Positions 1 through 7,877 of a DNA stretch of 64,000 bases are shown in pieces. Position numbers and translations under genes: made by a program. The DNA is from Microtetraspora fusca. Lineage in GTDB: Bacteria > Actinomycetota > Actinomycetes > Streptosporangiales > Streptosporangiaceae. Each line of letters starts with the position of its first letter. Within the stretch, counting starts at the first letter, position 1. Location of the stretch: assembly GCF_001570365.1 (NCBI RefSeq), contig NZ_BBYK01000054.1, forward strand, positions 62,001-126,000, read 5' to 3'. The notes under the pieces were generated by a model. It saw nothing but the letters and a program-made list of their open reading frames with translations, was not told the DNA's origin and did no database searches.

Positions 1-546
1 CAGCACGGTCATGGCGTGGTCGTCCTTGAGGCGTCCCTCGGGGAACGCCGTCACGATCCCGCCGAGTGCGATGTCGGAGGGCCGCAGCGGCGCGCCGTCC
101 GCGTTCACGAGCCGGACGCCGTCACGCCACGCGGTACGGCGGAGCGCCCGCCAGGGCGTGGGCCCGTGGAACAGCAGCGACCGGATCGGGAACACGAGCG
201 CCACGCCGAGCGTGCCGAGGGCGAGCATGAGCATCCGGCGCGGCAGGGCCGCCCGGACGACCGGCTCCTGGTCCGCGTCCAACTCGGCGGTGAAGGCGCG
301 CCGGGCCTCGGGAGGCGAGATCATCGCCTCCCGTTCCTCCACGTACGGCCCCTGCGGGAGCAGGCGTGCGGCCCACACGGCGAACCCGGCGGCCAGGCCG
401 GCGAAGGCGAGGCACAGGGCGAGCCCGAGGAGCTGCGTCTGGTTCCCGAGGACGTAGACCGCGGCGAAGGAGACCGCGGCGAGCACGGTGAGCGCGAACG
501 CCGCCGCGACGAGCCGCTCCGCGGTCCGGCGTCCCCGCCCGTTCAT
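1..546 (-). CDS. qcrA: Rieske iron-sulfur subunit of cytochrome bc1 complex (N-terminal part)
   Basis: The gene runs off the left edge, so about 182 N-terminal residues are visible. It begins ATG overlapping the TGA of qcrC (ATGA). The protein opens with two hydrophobic segments (about residues 10-32 and 40-60), then an EEREAMISPPEARRAF stretch and a third membrane helix near 105-125. It then enters the soluble Rieske head with the W..G.RLVNADG.PLRPSDI..GG pattern of actinobacterial QcrA. The 2Fe-2S ligand motifs would lie outside the window. QcrA passes electrons from menaquinol to the cytochrome c subunit. The family call comes from this N-terminal signature. The position after qcrC matches the actinobacterial qcrC-qcrA-qcrB order, so qcrB is expected just beyond the edge. 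Confidence 0.85.
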   Translation of the reverse strand, partial: MNGRGRRTAERLVAAAFALTVLAAVSFAAVYVLGNQTQLLGLALCLAFAGLAAGFAVWAARLLPQGPYVEEREAMISPPEARRAFTAELDADQEPVVRAALPRRMLMLALGTLGVALVFPIRSLLFHGPTPWRALRRTAWRDGVRLVNADGAPLRPSDIALGGIVTAFPEGRLKDDHAMTVL

Positions 547-1307
547 CGCGCCCGCTTTCCGAGCGCCCGGATGACGAGCAGCAGCACGCCCAGGCCGAGC
601 ACCCACGCCACGACGCCCTCGGTGACCGGGCCGACCCCGCCGAGCGGCCAGCCGCCCGCGCCGGACGTGCGCGGCAGCGTGCGGATGTACGCGATGACCG
701 AGTTGAGCGCGCCGTCGCTGAGCGTCCCCCGGCCGAACTTCGGCATCGCCCCCGGCCCGAGTCGTACGGCCTCGGCGATCTGGACGGGCGCCGTCCCCGT
801 CAGGGACGGGGCGTACCGCCCGGCGGGCAGCGCGCCGCCCTCGCCGGTGGAGGAGTGGCAGGCGGCGCAGTCGCGCAGGTAGATCGTCAGACCCTGCTGT
901 ACGTTCCCCTTGCCCACGGCCGGGATGGCGGGGCCGGGCCCGAACGAGGCGACGTAGGAGACCAGGGCGTCGATGTCCCGCCGGCCGAAGGCGGGAGGGC
1001 CGTGTCTCGGCAGCGCCCGCGGGTTCGGCAGCGGCATCCGGCCGGTGGAGAGCCAGAAGTCCGCGCTCGCCGCTCCCACGCCTTTCAGGCTCGGGCCGTA
1101 CTGGGAGCCCTCGCCCCGCTGGCCGTGGCAGCTCGCGCAACTGATCCCGTACAGCTGCCGCCCCCGGACCATCGGCGACGGCGACGGCGCGGGAGCTGAA
1201 ACCGCGGCCGGACGCGGACCCGCCGCGGGCGCGGCGAAGGAGAGCAGGGGCGCGGCGAGCAGTGGCACGGTGAGCAGGGGCGCGATGATCTGTCGCTGGG
1301 TCGGCAC
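543..1307 (-). CDS. qcrC: Diheme cytochrome c subunit of cytochrome bc1 complex
   Basis: The 254-residue protein has an N-terminal signal or anchor of about residues 8-32. It carries two cytochrome c domains, each with a CXXCH heme motif (CASCH near 60, CAACH near 155), and a C-terminal membrane helix of about 225-245 followed by basic residues. This is the QcrC layout of actinobacteria, where two hemes relay electrons from the Rieske protein to the oxidase without soluble cytochrome c. The GTG start was chosen because it falls 2 nt after the TGA of the upstream cytochrome gene. A longer reading would run through that gene. It is part of the ctaC-to-qcrA operon. Confidence 0.9.
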   Translation of the reverse strand: MPTQRQIIAPLLTVPLLAAPLLSFAAPAAGPRPAAVSAPAPSPSPMVRGRQLYGISCASCHGQRGEGSQYGPSLKGVGAASADFWLSTGRMPLPNPRALPRHGPPAFGRRDIDALVSYVASFGPGPAIPAVGKGNVQQGLTIYLRDCAACHSSTGEGGALPAGRYAPSLTGTAPVQIAEAVRLGPGAMPKFGRGTLSDGALNSVIAYIRTLPRTSGAGGWPLGGVGPVTEGVVAWVLGLGVLLLVIRALGKRAR

Positions 1308-1309
1308 GG

Positions 1310-1708
1310 TCAGTCCAGGGTGAAGAGGTAGGCGGCGATGTCGCGCGCGTCCTGCTCGGTCACGCCGAGGTTCGGCATGGCCGTCCCCGGCTCGATCGCG
1401 GGCGGGTTGCGGATCCAGCGCTGCAGGTTCGGCCCGCTGTTCGGCAGCTCCCCGGCGATGTAGCCGCGCCGTCCGAAGGACGTGAGCGGCGGGCCCACGA
1501 GCGCGTCCCCCTCGACGCCGGGCACGGTGTGGCAGGAGGTGCAGCCGTACCGGCTGAGGAGGAGCCGCCCCTTCGCCGGGCTGCCGTCGGGCACCTCCGG
1601 CGGCGGCTCGCCGCCCGCGCCGCAGCCTCCGGCGCACGCCGCCAGCACCGCGAGCGCGACCGCGGCGATCACGCGGCGGCCGGGGACGGCGCCGCCCCGC
1701 CGCCTCAT
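1310..1708 (-). CDS. Small c-type cytochrome, probable lipoprotein
   Basis: A 132-residue exported monoheme cytochrome c. The N-terminus is basic, then hydrophobic, then has cysteines at VLAACAGGC that fit a lipobox, which suggests a membrane-tethered protein. The heme site is CTSCH near residue 56-60. A distal Met ligand is likely in the EPGTAMPNLG segment near 111. The domain resembles the cytochrome domain fused to CtaC in the same operon (IPNTPGYL...GNAMP against LPNSGPNL...GTAMP), so the two may have diverged from one domain. The start overlaps the stop of ctaG by ATGA. It probably shuttles electrons between the bc1 complex and the caa3 oxidase. That role is inferred from context. Confidence 0.82.
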   Translation of the reverse strand: MRRRGGAVPGRRVIAAVALAVLAACAGGCGAGGEPPPEVPDGSPAKGRLLLSRYGCTSCHTVPGVEGDALVGPPLTSFGRRGYIAGELPNSGPNLQRWIRNPPAIEPGTAMPNLGVTEQDARDIAAYLFTLD

Positions 1709-2628
1709 CGGCCGGCCTCCTCCGACGAGGACGCGGGCAGCGTCATGGCGTCGTTCCCCCTTTCCGCGGTCCCCATCCAGGCGAGGAAGAAGACCACGAT
1801 CGCGGCGAAGTAGACGACGTCCGCCGGCACCCACATCACCAGGCCGGCGAGCTGCTGGTCGGCCAGCGGGTTCGCGCCGGACGCGGCCGCGGCCGCCGCC
1901 TGGGACGGGTACAGCGGAGCGGGCGCCAGCGTGAGGACGGCGCCGAGCGCCGCCGCCGGCAGCGCGGTGACGAACAGGTAGAGCGTCGCGACCGGCGGGC
2001 AGAGGCGGTGCCGGGTGGGGGTGACTGTGTGCCACCACAGGAGCCAGGCGGCGGCGAGGAAGCAGGCGTGCTCGGCCACGTGCACCGGCTCGACGTCGAG
2101 CGCGAGGTCGTAGGCGGCCGGAAGGTGCCAGATCCACAGCACCGCCGAATGGACCGCCCAGGCCGTGACCGGGAAGTAGAGCGGCCGCAGCACTGTGCGG
2201 CTCCGGTGCCGGAGGGCGGCGAGCCGGGCACGCCATCGCGGCGGCAGGACGAGCGGGAGCACCAGCCCGGGGGCTCCGGCCGCGAGGAGCGGCGCGGCCA
2301 CGACCATGAGCAGCATGTGCTGCGCCATGTGCGCGGAGAACCGTTCGTCGGCCAGGTGGTCGAGCGGCGGCAGCAGCGCGGTGGCGAGCGCGAGCAGGCC
2401 GGCCGCGAAGGCGGCGACCCGCCACCGCCCGAGGCGCTTGGCGCCCGCCGCCGACAGCCGCATGACGTTTCGAGAGGGCCGCCCCGCCGGGACGGCAAGG
2501 GGCCGCCGTCCCGCGAAGACCCGCAGGCCGGCGAGGTAGCCGCCGGCCGCGACGACGATCCACGCGGTCACGGCGATCGCGTCCCAGCCCCAGGAGCCGG
2601 TGTCGTCGCCGTGCGCGAGCGCCGTCAT
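1705..2628 (-). CDS. ctaG: CtaG-family cytochrome c oxidase assembly membrane protein
   Basis: A 307-residue polytopic protein with about seven hydrophobic helices. It contains the HMAQHMLLM stretch and the later WIWHLP and AEHACFLAAAWLLWW segments typical of the caa3-type CtaG family (PF09678). These conserved histidines are thought to help assemble the copper or heme centre of the oxidase. The gene sits inside the oxidase operon and overlaps both neighbours by ATGA, which points to translational coupling. It is unrelated in sequence to Cox11, which shares the ctaG name in proteobacteria. An Ala-rich loop near 255-270 looks like low-complexity drift. Confidence 0.85.
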   Translation of the reverse strand: MTALAHGDDTGSWGWDAIAVTAWIVVAAGGYLAGLRVFAGRRPLAVPAGRPSRNVMRLSAAGAKRLGRWRVAAFAAGLLALATALLPPLDHLADERFSAHMAQHMLLMVVAAPLLAAGAPGLVLPLVLPPRWRARLAALRHRSRTVLRPLYFPVTAWAVHSAVLWIWHLPAAYDLALDVEPVHVAEHACFLAAAWLLWWHTVTPTRHRLCPPVATLYLFVTALPAAALGAVLTLAPAPLYPSQAAAAAASGANPLADQQLAGLVMWVPADVVYFAAIVVFFLAWMGTAERGNDAMTLPASSSEEAGR

Positions 2629-3041
2629 GTCACGCACGGCTGGAACGTCGCCACCGCGCCTCCGCCGAAGAGGATTATCACCGCGGCCAGGCCGTCGAGC
2701 CAGAGGCCGATCTGGGCGGTGAAGCGGATCCGGTCGGTCTTCCACTCCGCCCATCCGCCCAGTTCCCGGGAGGACGTCCACCAGGCCGTGGCCAGCGCCG
2801 CCAGCGCGATCGCCGCGGGCAGCACCGTGGCGGTGATGACCACGGCGTGCAGCGACATCCCGGCGACGGCCGTGTGGCCGCTGTGGCAGACCAGCTCGAC
2901 CAGCCCCCAGGCGGTGATCAGGTGGAGCGCCCAGGCGACGACGCCGCCGAGCACGCCGAACCACAGCAGCAGCCCGCGGAACCAGGACTTCCACGGCTGG
3001 GCCTCCTTGGCCGGGTGGGAGGTGCCGCTCATCGAGGTCAC
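2625..3041 (-). CDS. Four-helix membrane protein of the caa3 oxidase operon
   Basis: A 138-residue protein with four predicted membrane helices (about 22-45, 60-85, 88-105, 112-132) and no known enzymatic motif. I do not recognise the family. It ends with a Cys-containing FQPCVT tail and has a Cys-His pair (ELVCHSGH) at the start of the second helix, which could bind metal. It lies between ctaE and ctaG with an ATGA overlap to ctaG and only 10 nt after ctaE. A role as an accessory or small oxidase subunit (subunit IV-like) is therefore likely but inferred. The start given is GTG. An ATG nine bases downstream is an alternative. Confidence 0.7.
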   Translation of the reverse strand: MTSMSGTSHPAKEAQPWKSWFRGLLLWFGVLGGVVAWALHLITAWGLVELVCHSGHTAVAGMSLHAVVITATVLPAAIALAALATAWWTSSRELGGWAEWKTDRIRFTAQIGLWLDGLAAVIILFGGGAVATFQPCVT

Positions 3042-3051
3042 GCCCCCCCGC

Positions 3052-3684
3052 TCACAGCTTCGGACTGAGATAGATCGTGAACAGGATGAAGACCCACACG
3101 GCGTCCACGAAGTGCCAGTAGAACGCCACCAGCCGCACCCGTTCGTGGCGCTTGGCGCTGAACTTGCCGCGCAGCGCCGCCACGATCGTGAACAGGATCA
3201 TCACCAGCCCCACGGCCACATGCGTCCCGTGGAAGCCGGTGATGCCGTAGAAGAGCGAGCCGTACACGTTCTCGCTCCAGGAGAACTTCTTGAACTTCTC
3301 CATGTACTCGCTGCCCTGCAGGCCGAGGAAGGTCGCGCCGAGCAGCAGGGTCAGCGCCAGGCCGCCCTTGAGCTGCCCGGTGCGGCCGTGCCGTACGGCC
3401 CAGTCGGCCCACAGCATGGGCCCGCTGCTGCTCACCAGCAGCGCGGTCATCACGAGGGGCTTGGTCAGCTCGGGGTTCTCGATGCCGCCGGGCGGCCACG
3501 GCCCCCGGGTGGAGAACCGGATGTAGAAGTACGAGGCGAGCACGCAGGCGAAGAGCATGCCCTCCGTGGTGACGAACATGACCATGCCCCACCAGGCCGG
3601 GGTCCGGCCGCTGGGCGGGACCCTGCGGTGCGGAGCGGCCCTCCGCTTGCTCGCGGCGGCCCTCTGGCCTCGCGTGACGCTCAT
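3052..3684 (-). CDS. ctaE: Cytochrome c oxidase subunit III
   Basis: A 210-residue subunit III with five predicted helices. It has a WWGM.MFVTTEGMLFA start, the FLGLQGSEYMEKFKKF loop, and the FHGTHVAVGL and FYWHFVDAVWV signatures of the heme-copper oxidase subunit III family. The N-terminal 25 residues are basic and rich in Arg. Subunit III has no redox centre and stabilises subunit I and its proton uptake. The start overlaps the TGA of ctaD (ATGA). The five-helix form fits with ctaD carrying the two extra helices that are otherwise at the N-terminus of subunit III. Confidence 0.92.
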   Translation of the reverse strand: MSVTRGQRAAASKRRAAPHRRVPPSGRTPAWWGMVMFVTTEGMLFACVLASYFYIRFSTRGPWPPGGIENPELTKPLVMTALLVSSSGPMLWADWAVRHGRTGQLKGGLALTLLLGATFLGLQGSEYMEKFKKFSWSENVYGSLFYGITGFHGTHVAVGLVMILFTIVAALRGKFSAKRHERVRLVAFYWHFVDAVWVFILFTIYLSPKL

Positions 3685-5675
3685 GCGGACGCCTCCTCCC
3701 GCTCGCCTCCGGCCGAACCGCCGCCCTCGCCCTCGCCTCGCCGTTCGCCTCCGCCGGAGCTCCCGGGACGGTCCCTCGGCCACAGCCACCACATGAGGGA
3801 GAACCCGAAGACGGCCGCCCCCGCGATCGCCGCGAGGTATCCGCCGAGGAGCAGCGACGTGAACGCGATGAGGAGCCCGAACGCGGCCACGAACGGGACC
3901 GGCGTGTCCTCCGGCATCTCGACCCCGAGTTGCGGCTCGGCGTCGAGCTCGGTGGTGCGCAGCACGTCGTGGCCGTCGGCCTGCACGTGCAGCGGGGACC
4001 GGCTCTCCTCGTGGAACGAGTCCAGCGTCCGCTGGTCCCACAGCGGGTGCAGGCTGTACACGGTCGGGATGACGGCGAAGTCGTGCGTCGGCGGCGGAGA
4101 GGCGGTGGCCCACTCGAGCGTCTCGCCGCCCCAGGGGTCCGGCGGCGCCGGCGCCCCCCGCCGCAGGCTGTACAGCAGAGTGCTCAAGGTGACGAGCAGG
4201 CCCACGGCCAGCAGGTAGGCGCCGGCGGTGCTGAGCAGGTTCCACGCGTCCCACCCCAGCCCCGGGGAGAAGGTGTAGACGCGGCGCGGCATCCCGAGCA
4301 GCCCGGCGATGTGCATGGGAAAGAAGGTGAGGTTGAACCCGGCGAAGACCAGCCAGAACGACCAGAGCCCGGCCCGCACGCTCGTCGTCCGGCCGGTGAA
4401 CTTCGGCCACCAGTAGAAGACGCCGCCGATGATGGGGAAGACCGCGCCGCCGAACAGCACGTAATGGAAGTGCGCGACGACGAAGTAGGAGTCGGTGCTC
4501 TGCTGGTCGAACGGCACGATGGCGAACATCACACCGGTGACCCCGCCCAGCACGAACACCAGGATGAAGCCCAGCGCCCACAGCATCGGGACGGCGAGCA
4601 CGACCCGCCCGAGGAGCATCGTCCCCAGCCACGAGAAGATCTGGATCCCGGCCGGGATCGTGATGACGATGCTCGCCGCCGAGAAGAAGGTCATGGCGAG
4701 CTGCGGCAGCCCCACCGCGAACATGTGGTGGACCCACACGCCGAAGCTGATGATGCCGGTCGCCACCGTGGCCAGCACGATCACCGGGTACGCGGCGATG
4801 GGCCGCCGGGAGAACGTCGGCACGATCGCCGAGACGATGCCGAGCGCGGGCAGCACGATGATGTACACGTCCGGGTGGCCGAACAGCCAGAACAGGTGCT
4901 GCCACAGCAGCGCGTCCCCGCCGCCGGTGGGCACGAAGAACTTGGTGCCGAAGCGCCGGTCCAGGAACAGCATCGCGTTGGCGAGGTTCAGCGGCGGCAG
5001 CGCGAAGACCACCATGAACGAGGTCACCACCAGCGCCCACACGAACACCGGCACGCGGCTGAGCGTCATGCCCGGGGCGCGCAGCTTGAGCGCGGTCGCG
5101 ATGAAGTTGATCCCCGACCCAGTGGTGGAGATGCCGAGGAACAGCAGCCCCAGGGAGTACACGTCCAGGTTGAGGTCGGGCGTGTAGCGGGCGCCGCTCA
5201 GCGGGACGTACGCGAACCAGCCGGCGTTCGGCGCGACCCCGAACAGCAGGCTGGAGAACATGAACAGGCCGGCCGCCGCGAACACCCAGTAGCCGAACGC
5301 GTTGAACCGCGGGAAGGCCATGTCGCGGGTGCCCAGCATGAGCGGCAGCAGGAAGTTGCCGAACCCGAACAGCATCGGCGTGGCGAAGAAGAAGATCATC
5401 GCCGTGCCGTGCAGGGAGAAGAGCTGGTCGTACACGCCCGGCGAGACCACCTTGCCCTCCGGGAGGGTGAGCTGGGTGCGCATTACCAGCGCCTCGATGC
5501 CGGCCAGGGTGAAGAACACCGCGGCGGTCACCATGTAGCGCCGGCCGATCCGCTTGTGGTCCACCGTGGTGATCCAGCCGCGCAGGCCGTGGCCCTCGGG
5601 CCAGTGGCGGGCCACCCGCTCGCCGGCCGCCTCCTCCGCCGCCCGGTACGCCCCCGCCGCGTCCGCGATGCTCAT
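3681..5675 (-). CDS. ctaD: caa3-type cytochrome c oxidase subunit I, divergent
   Basis: A 664-residue catalytic subunit of a heme-copper oxidase, longer than the usual 550-580 because two extra C-terminal helices (about 600-640) are fused, as in Bacillus-type caa3 enzymes. Heme and copper ligands are visible: SLHGTAM (heme a), GHPDVY (CuB His and cross-linked Tyr), VWVHHMF (CuB His pair) and AHFHY (heme ligands). Three conserved positions are unusual. The Glu of GHPEVY is Asp. The Lys of the TGIK K-channel motif is Gln (PAGIQIFSW). The His of the HDTYF Mg-site motif is Thr (TDSYF). The active-site Tyr is kept, so oxygen reduction is the likely reaction. The ATG follows an SD of GGAGGG that overlaps the ctaC stop. 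Confidence 0.93.
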   Translation of the reverse strand: MSIADAAGAYRAAEEAAGERVARHWPEGHGLRGWITTVDHKRIGRRYMVTAAVFFTLAGIEALVMRTQLTLPEGKVVSPGVYDQLFSLHGTAMIFFFATPMLFGFGNFLLPLMLGTRDMAFPRFNAFGYWVFAAAGLFMFSSLLFGVAPNAGWFAYVPLSGARYTPDLNLDVYSLGLLFLGISTTGSGINFIATALKLRAPGMTLSRVPVFVWALVVTSFMVVFALPPLNLANAMLFLDRRFGTKFFVPTGGGDALLWQHLFWLFGHPDVYIIVLPALGIVSAIVPTFSRRPIAAYPVIVLATVATGIISFGVWVHHMFAVGLPQLAMTFFSAASIVITIPAGIQIFSWLGTMLLGRVVLAVPMLWALGFILVFVLGGVTGVMFAIVPFDQQSTDSYFVVAHFHYVLFGGAVFPIIGGVFYWWPKFTGRTTSVRAGLWSFWLVFAGFNLTFFPMHIAGLLGMPRRVYTFSPGLGWDAWNLLSTAGAYLLAVGLLVTLSTLLYSLRRGAPAPPDPWGGETLEWATASPPPTHDFAVIPTVYSLHPLWDQRTLDSFHEESRSPLHVQADGHDVLRTTELDAEPQLGVEMPEDTPVPFVAAFGLLIAFTSLLLGGYLAAIAGAAVFGFSLMWWLWPRDRPGSSGGGERRGEGEGGGSAGGEREEASA

Positions 5676-5683
5676 GGGCCCTC

Positions 5684-6730
5684 CTAACGCAGCGTTCCGA
5701 GGTAGGCGATGAGCGAGCGCAGGTCCTCGGGGGCCAGCGGCTGGGGCGGCATGGCGTTGCCCGGCTTGATCGACTGCGAGTCGGAGATCCAGCCGCCCAG
5801 GTAGCCGGGCGTGTTCGGGATCGCGCCCGCGGCCAGGAAGCGCCTGCCGCCCACGTGCGTCAGGTCCGGGCCGACCTTCCCGTCCGCCCGCGTGCCGCGC
5901 ACGGTGTGGCACGCCGCGCAGGACGACGCCTCCAGCACCCGCAGGCCGCGCGCCGGCGCGCCGCCCGCGGGGACGGCCGCCGGGCGCGCCTGCCCGGCCA
6001 GCCAGGACGCGAACTCGGCAGCGGGCTGGGCGATCACGTGGAAGGCCATGTGGCCGTGCTGGAGCCCGCAGTACTCGGCGCACTGGCCCCGGTAGACGCC
6101 GTCGTGCTCGGCGCGCAGCCACATCTCGTTCACCCGCCCGGCGATGAGGTCGGTCTTCACCGCGAGCTGGGGCACCCAGAAGCTGTGGTTCACGTCGGCC
6201 GTGCTCAGCCGGAGGCGGACGGTGCTCCCCGTCGGGACGTGGATCTCGTTGGCGGTCACGAAGCCGGAGGCGGGGTAGCGCACCTCCCACCACCACTGGT
6301 GGCCGACGACCTCGATCACCAGCGCGTGGGGATCGCGCGGAACGGCCAGGTCACGCAGGTCGCGCAGGCCGACCGCGTACACGAACGCGAGCACGATCGC
6401 GGGCAGCACCACCCCCATCGTCACGACGAACGCGCGGCCGGACCCGGTCCGCGCGTGCACCCCGGCCCGCGTGCGCCGGGCCATCACCCAGGCGAGCAGC
6501 ACCGCGACCAGCACGGCCACGACCACCGAGATGCCGAAGAGCAGCCACCACAGCCCCGCGACACGCCTCGCCCCCACGCCCGCCGGGGACAGCGTGGACG
6601 GCGCGGCGCCGCCGCACGAGGAGAGCAGCAGGAGCAGCGCCGGCGCGCCCGCCGCCCGGCACACGTGCCCGAGCCGCCGCCGGACGGAGGACGTCATCGG
6701 GGACGCCGCCCGTGCCGTCCGCCGTCCCAT
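5684..6730 (-). CDS. ctaC: Cytochrome c oxidase subunit II with fused cytochrome c domain
   Basis: About 348 residues. An N-terminal signal ends in a lipobox-like LLLLSSC, followed by two membrane helices (about 55-80 and 95-118). A cupredoxin domain carries the CuA site C-x3-C-x3-H-x2-M (CAEYCGLQHGHM) and an upstream NHSFWVPQ His. The C-terminal 95 residues form a cytochrome c domain with CAACH and a GNAMPP Met ligand. This fusion defines a caa3-type oxidase and differs from the CtaC of the usual actinobacterial bcc-aa3 supercomplex. The start is uncertain. ATG 6730 has GGAG 10 nt upstream, while GTG 6733 and ATG 6697 are alternatives. It is the first gene of the operon. Confidence 0.9.
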   Translation of the reverse strand: MGRRTARAASPMTSSVRRRLGHVCRAAGAPALLLLLSSCGGAAPSTLSPAGVGARRVAGLWWLLFGISVVVAVLVAVLLAWVMARRTRAGVHARTGSGRAFVVTMGVVLPAIVLAFVYAVGLRDLRDLAVPRDPHALVIEVVGHQWWWEVRYPASGFVTANEIHVPTGSTVRLRLSTADVNHSFWVPQLAVKTDLIAGRVNEMWLRAEHDGVYRGQCAEYCGLQHGHMAFHVIAQPAAEFASWLAGQARPAAVPAGGAPARGLRVLEASSCAACHTVRGTRADGKVGPDLTHVGGRRFLAAGAIPNTPGYLGGWISDSQSIKPGNAMPPQPLAPEDLRSLIAYLGTLR

Positions 6731-6984
6731 CACCCGCACGCTCCGTTCCCGCGCCGCCCGTTCCCCGCGCCGCGCGGGACGAGGTCATGCCTCTGCTCAC
6801 CGGCCGTACGCCGTCGGAGTGCGAACGGAGGGGGCGGACGGCGATCGGCCTGCCCGTGCCCGGCCGACCGGCCGATATGGCTCCGATACCAGGCGCTTCA
6901 CCAGCACAAACACCGCCCGGCGGAACGTGGGGAGAGACAGCGGGCGTGGTGACGGAGTCTTTGCCCGATCTTCGCCGCGGCGGT

Positions 6985-7004
6985 CTTCCCGCCGACCCGG
7001 GAAG
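6985..7004 (-). terminator. Hairpin after the ABC exporter operon
   Basis: A perfect 7-bp stem (CTTCCCG/CGGGAAG) with a 6-nt loop begins 13 bp beyond the permease stop codon. There is no strong U-tract, which is common for actinomycete terminators. The region 6731-6984 further left must hold the promoter of the oxidase operon. It contains a repeated CCGATA element near 6871-6890 but no clear consensus promoter. Confidence 0.5.
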
Positions 7005-7016
7005 CGCGCCGGGACG

Positions 7017-7877
7017 TCAGCGGGCGAGCCGGCCGAGCAGGCAGGACGCGGCGGTGATGCCGGCCGCCGCGGCGGCGAGCAGGACCAGGAAGTCCAGCAG
7101 CAGGTGGGAGGGCGTGCCCAGCAGCAGGCCGCGCAGGGCGTCGACCTGGTAGCTGAGCGGGTTGACCGCGCTGACCGCGCGCAGCCAGTCCGGCATGACG
7201 TCGACCGGGTAGAGCGCGTTGGACCCGAAGAAGAGCGGCATCGTGATCGCCTGGCCGACGCCCATCAACCGGTCGCGGGTCAGCACGATCCCGGCGATGC
7301 TCATCGACAGGCAGGAGAAGAACGCCGAGGCCAGGAGCACGGCCGCGGCAACGCCGAGCAGGCGCAGCGGGTTCCAGGTCAGGGCGACGCCGAGCAGGGT
7401 GGCGAGCACGAGGACGACCGCCGCCTGCATCAAGGACTTGACCCCGGACGCGAACGCCTTGCCGGCCACCAGTGCGGCCCGCGGGGTCGGCGTCACTAGG
7501 AGCTTGGTCAGCACGCCCGAGTCGCGCTCCCAGATGATCATGATGCCGTAGAAGATCGCGATGAACATCGCCGACTGGGCGATGATCCCGGGCGCGAGAT
7601 AGTCCAGGTACGGCACTCCTCCGGTCGGGATCGCCCGGATGCGGGTGAAGGTCTCGCCGAAGATCAGCAGCCACAGGGCGGGCTGGACGGCGCGCGTGTA
7701 CAGCTCGGTCCGGTCGTGGCGCAGCTTCTGCAGCTCCACGAGGCACATAGCGCCGACCCTGGCGGGCAGCACCCACCATCCGGGACGGGCGCGGGGCGTG
7801 GTGAGCAGCGGGGCGAGCCCCAGGGCCGCGGCGGGTTCAGCCGAGACGGGAGGCCGTCCGGCGGGTGCGGCGGACAT
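7017..7877 (-). CDS. ABC-2 type exporter permease (DrrB-like)
   Basis: A 286-residue permease with six predicted helices. It has the ABC-2 signature regions: VELQKLRHDRTELYTRAVQPALWLLIFG near the first helix, YLDYLAPGIIAQSAMF, and the conserved NPLSYQVDALR motif before the last helix. It forms a drug or lipid exporter with the ATPase encoded just upstream. The start codon (ATG, with a GTG directly before it) lies about 40 bp inside the ATPase gene, with GGGGGAG about 9 nt upstream. The substrate is unknown. Co-transcription with a MarR regulator suggests export of a toxic small molecule. Confidence 0.85.
   Translation of the reverse strand: MSAAPAGRPPVSAEPAAALGLAPLLTTPRARPGWWVLPARVGAMCLVELQKLRHDRTELYTRAVQPALWLLIFGETFTRIRAIPTGGVPYLDYLAPGIIAQSAMFIAIFYGIMIIWERDSGVLTKLLVTPTPRAALVAGKAFASGVKSLMQAAVVLVLATLLGVALTWNPLRLLGVAAAVLLASAFFSCLSMSIAGIVLTRDRLMGVGQAITMPLFFGSNALYPVDVMPDWLRAVSAVNPLSYQVDALRGLLLGTPSHLLLDFLVLLAAAAAGITAASCLLGRLAR

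Noticed and set aside
2008-4218. Long open frame on the plus strand through the oxidase genes
   Set aside because: It is antisense to ctaG, ctaE and ctaD, has biased composition and no recognisable domain. It results from high GC content.
3681-5675. Reading CtaD as a classical NorB-type nitric oxide reductase
   Set aside because: The active-site Tyr, CuA-bearing CtaC and subunit III are present, which favours an oxygen reductase despite the altered channel residues.
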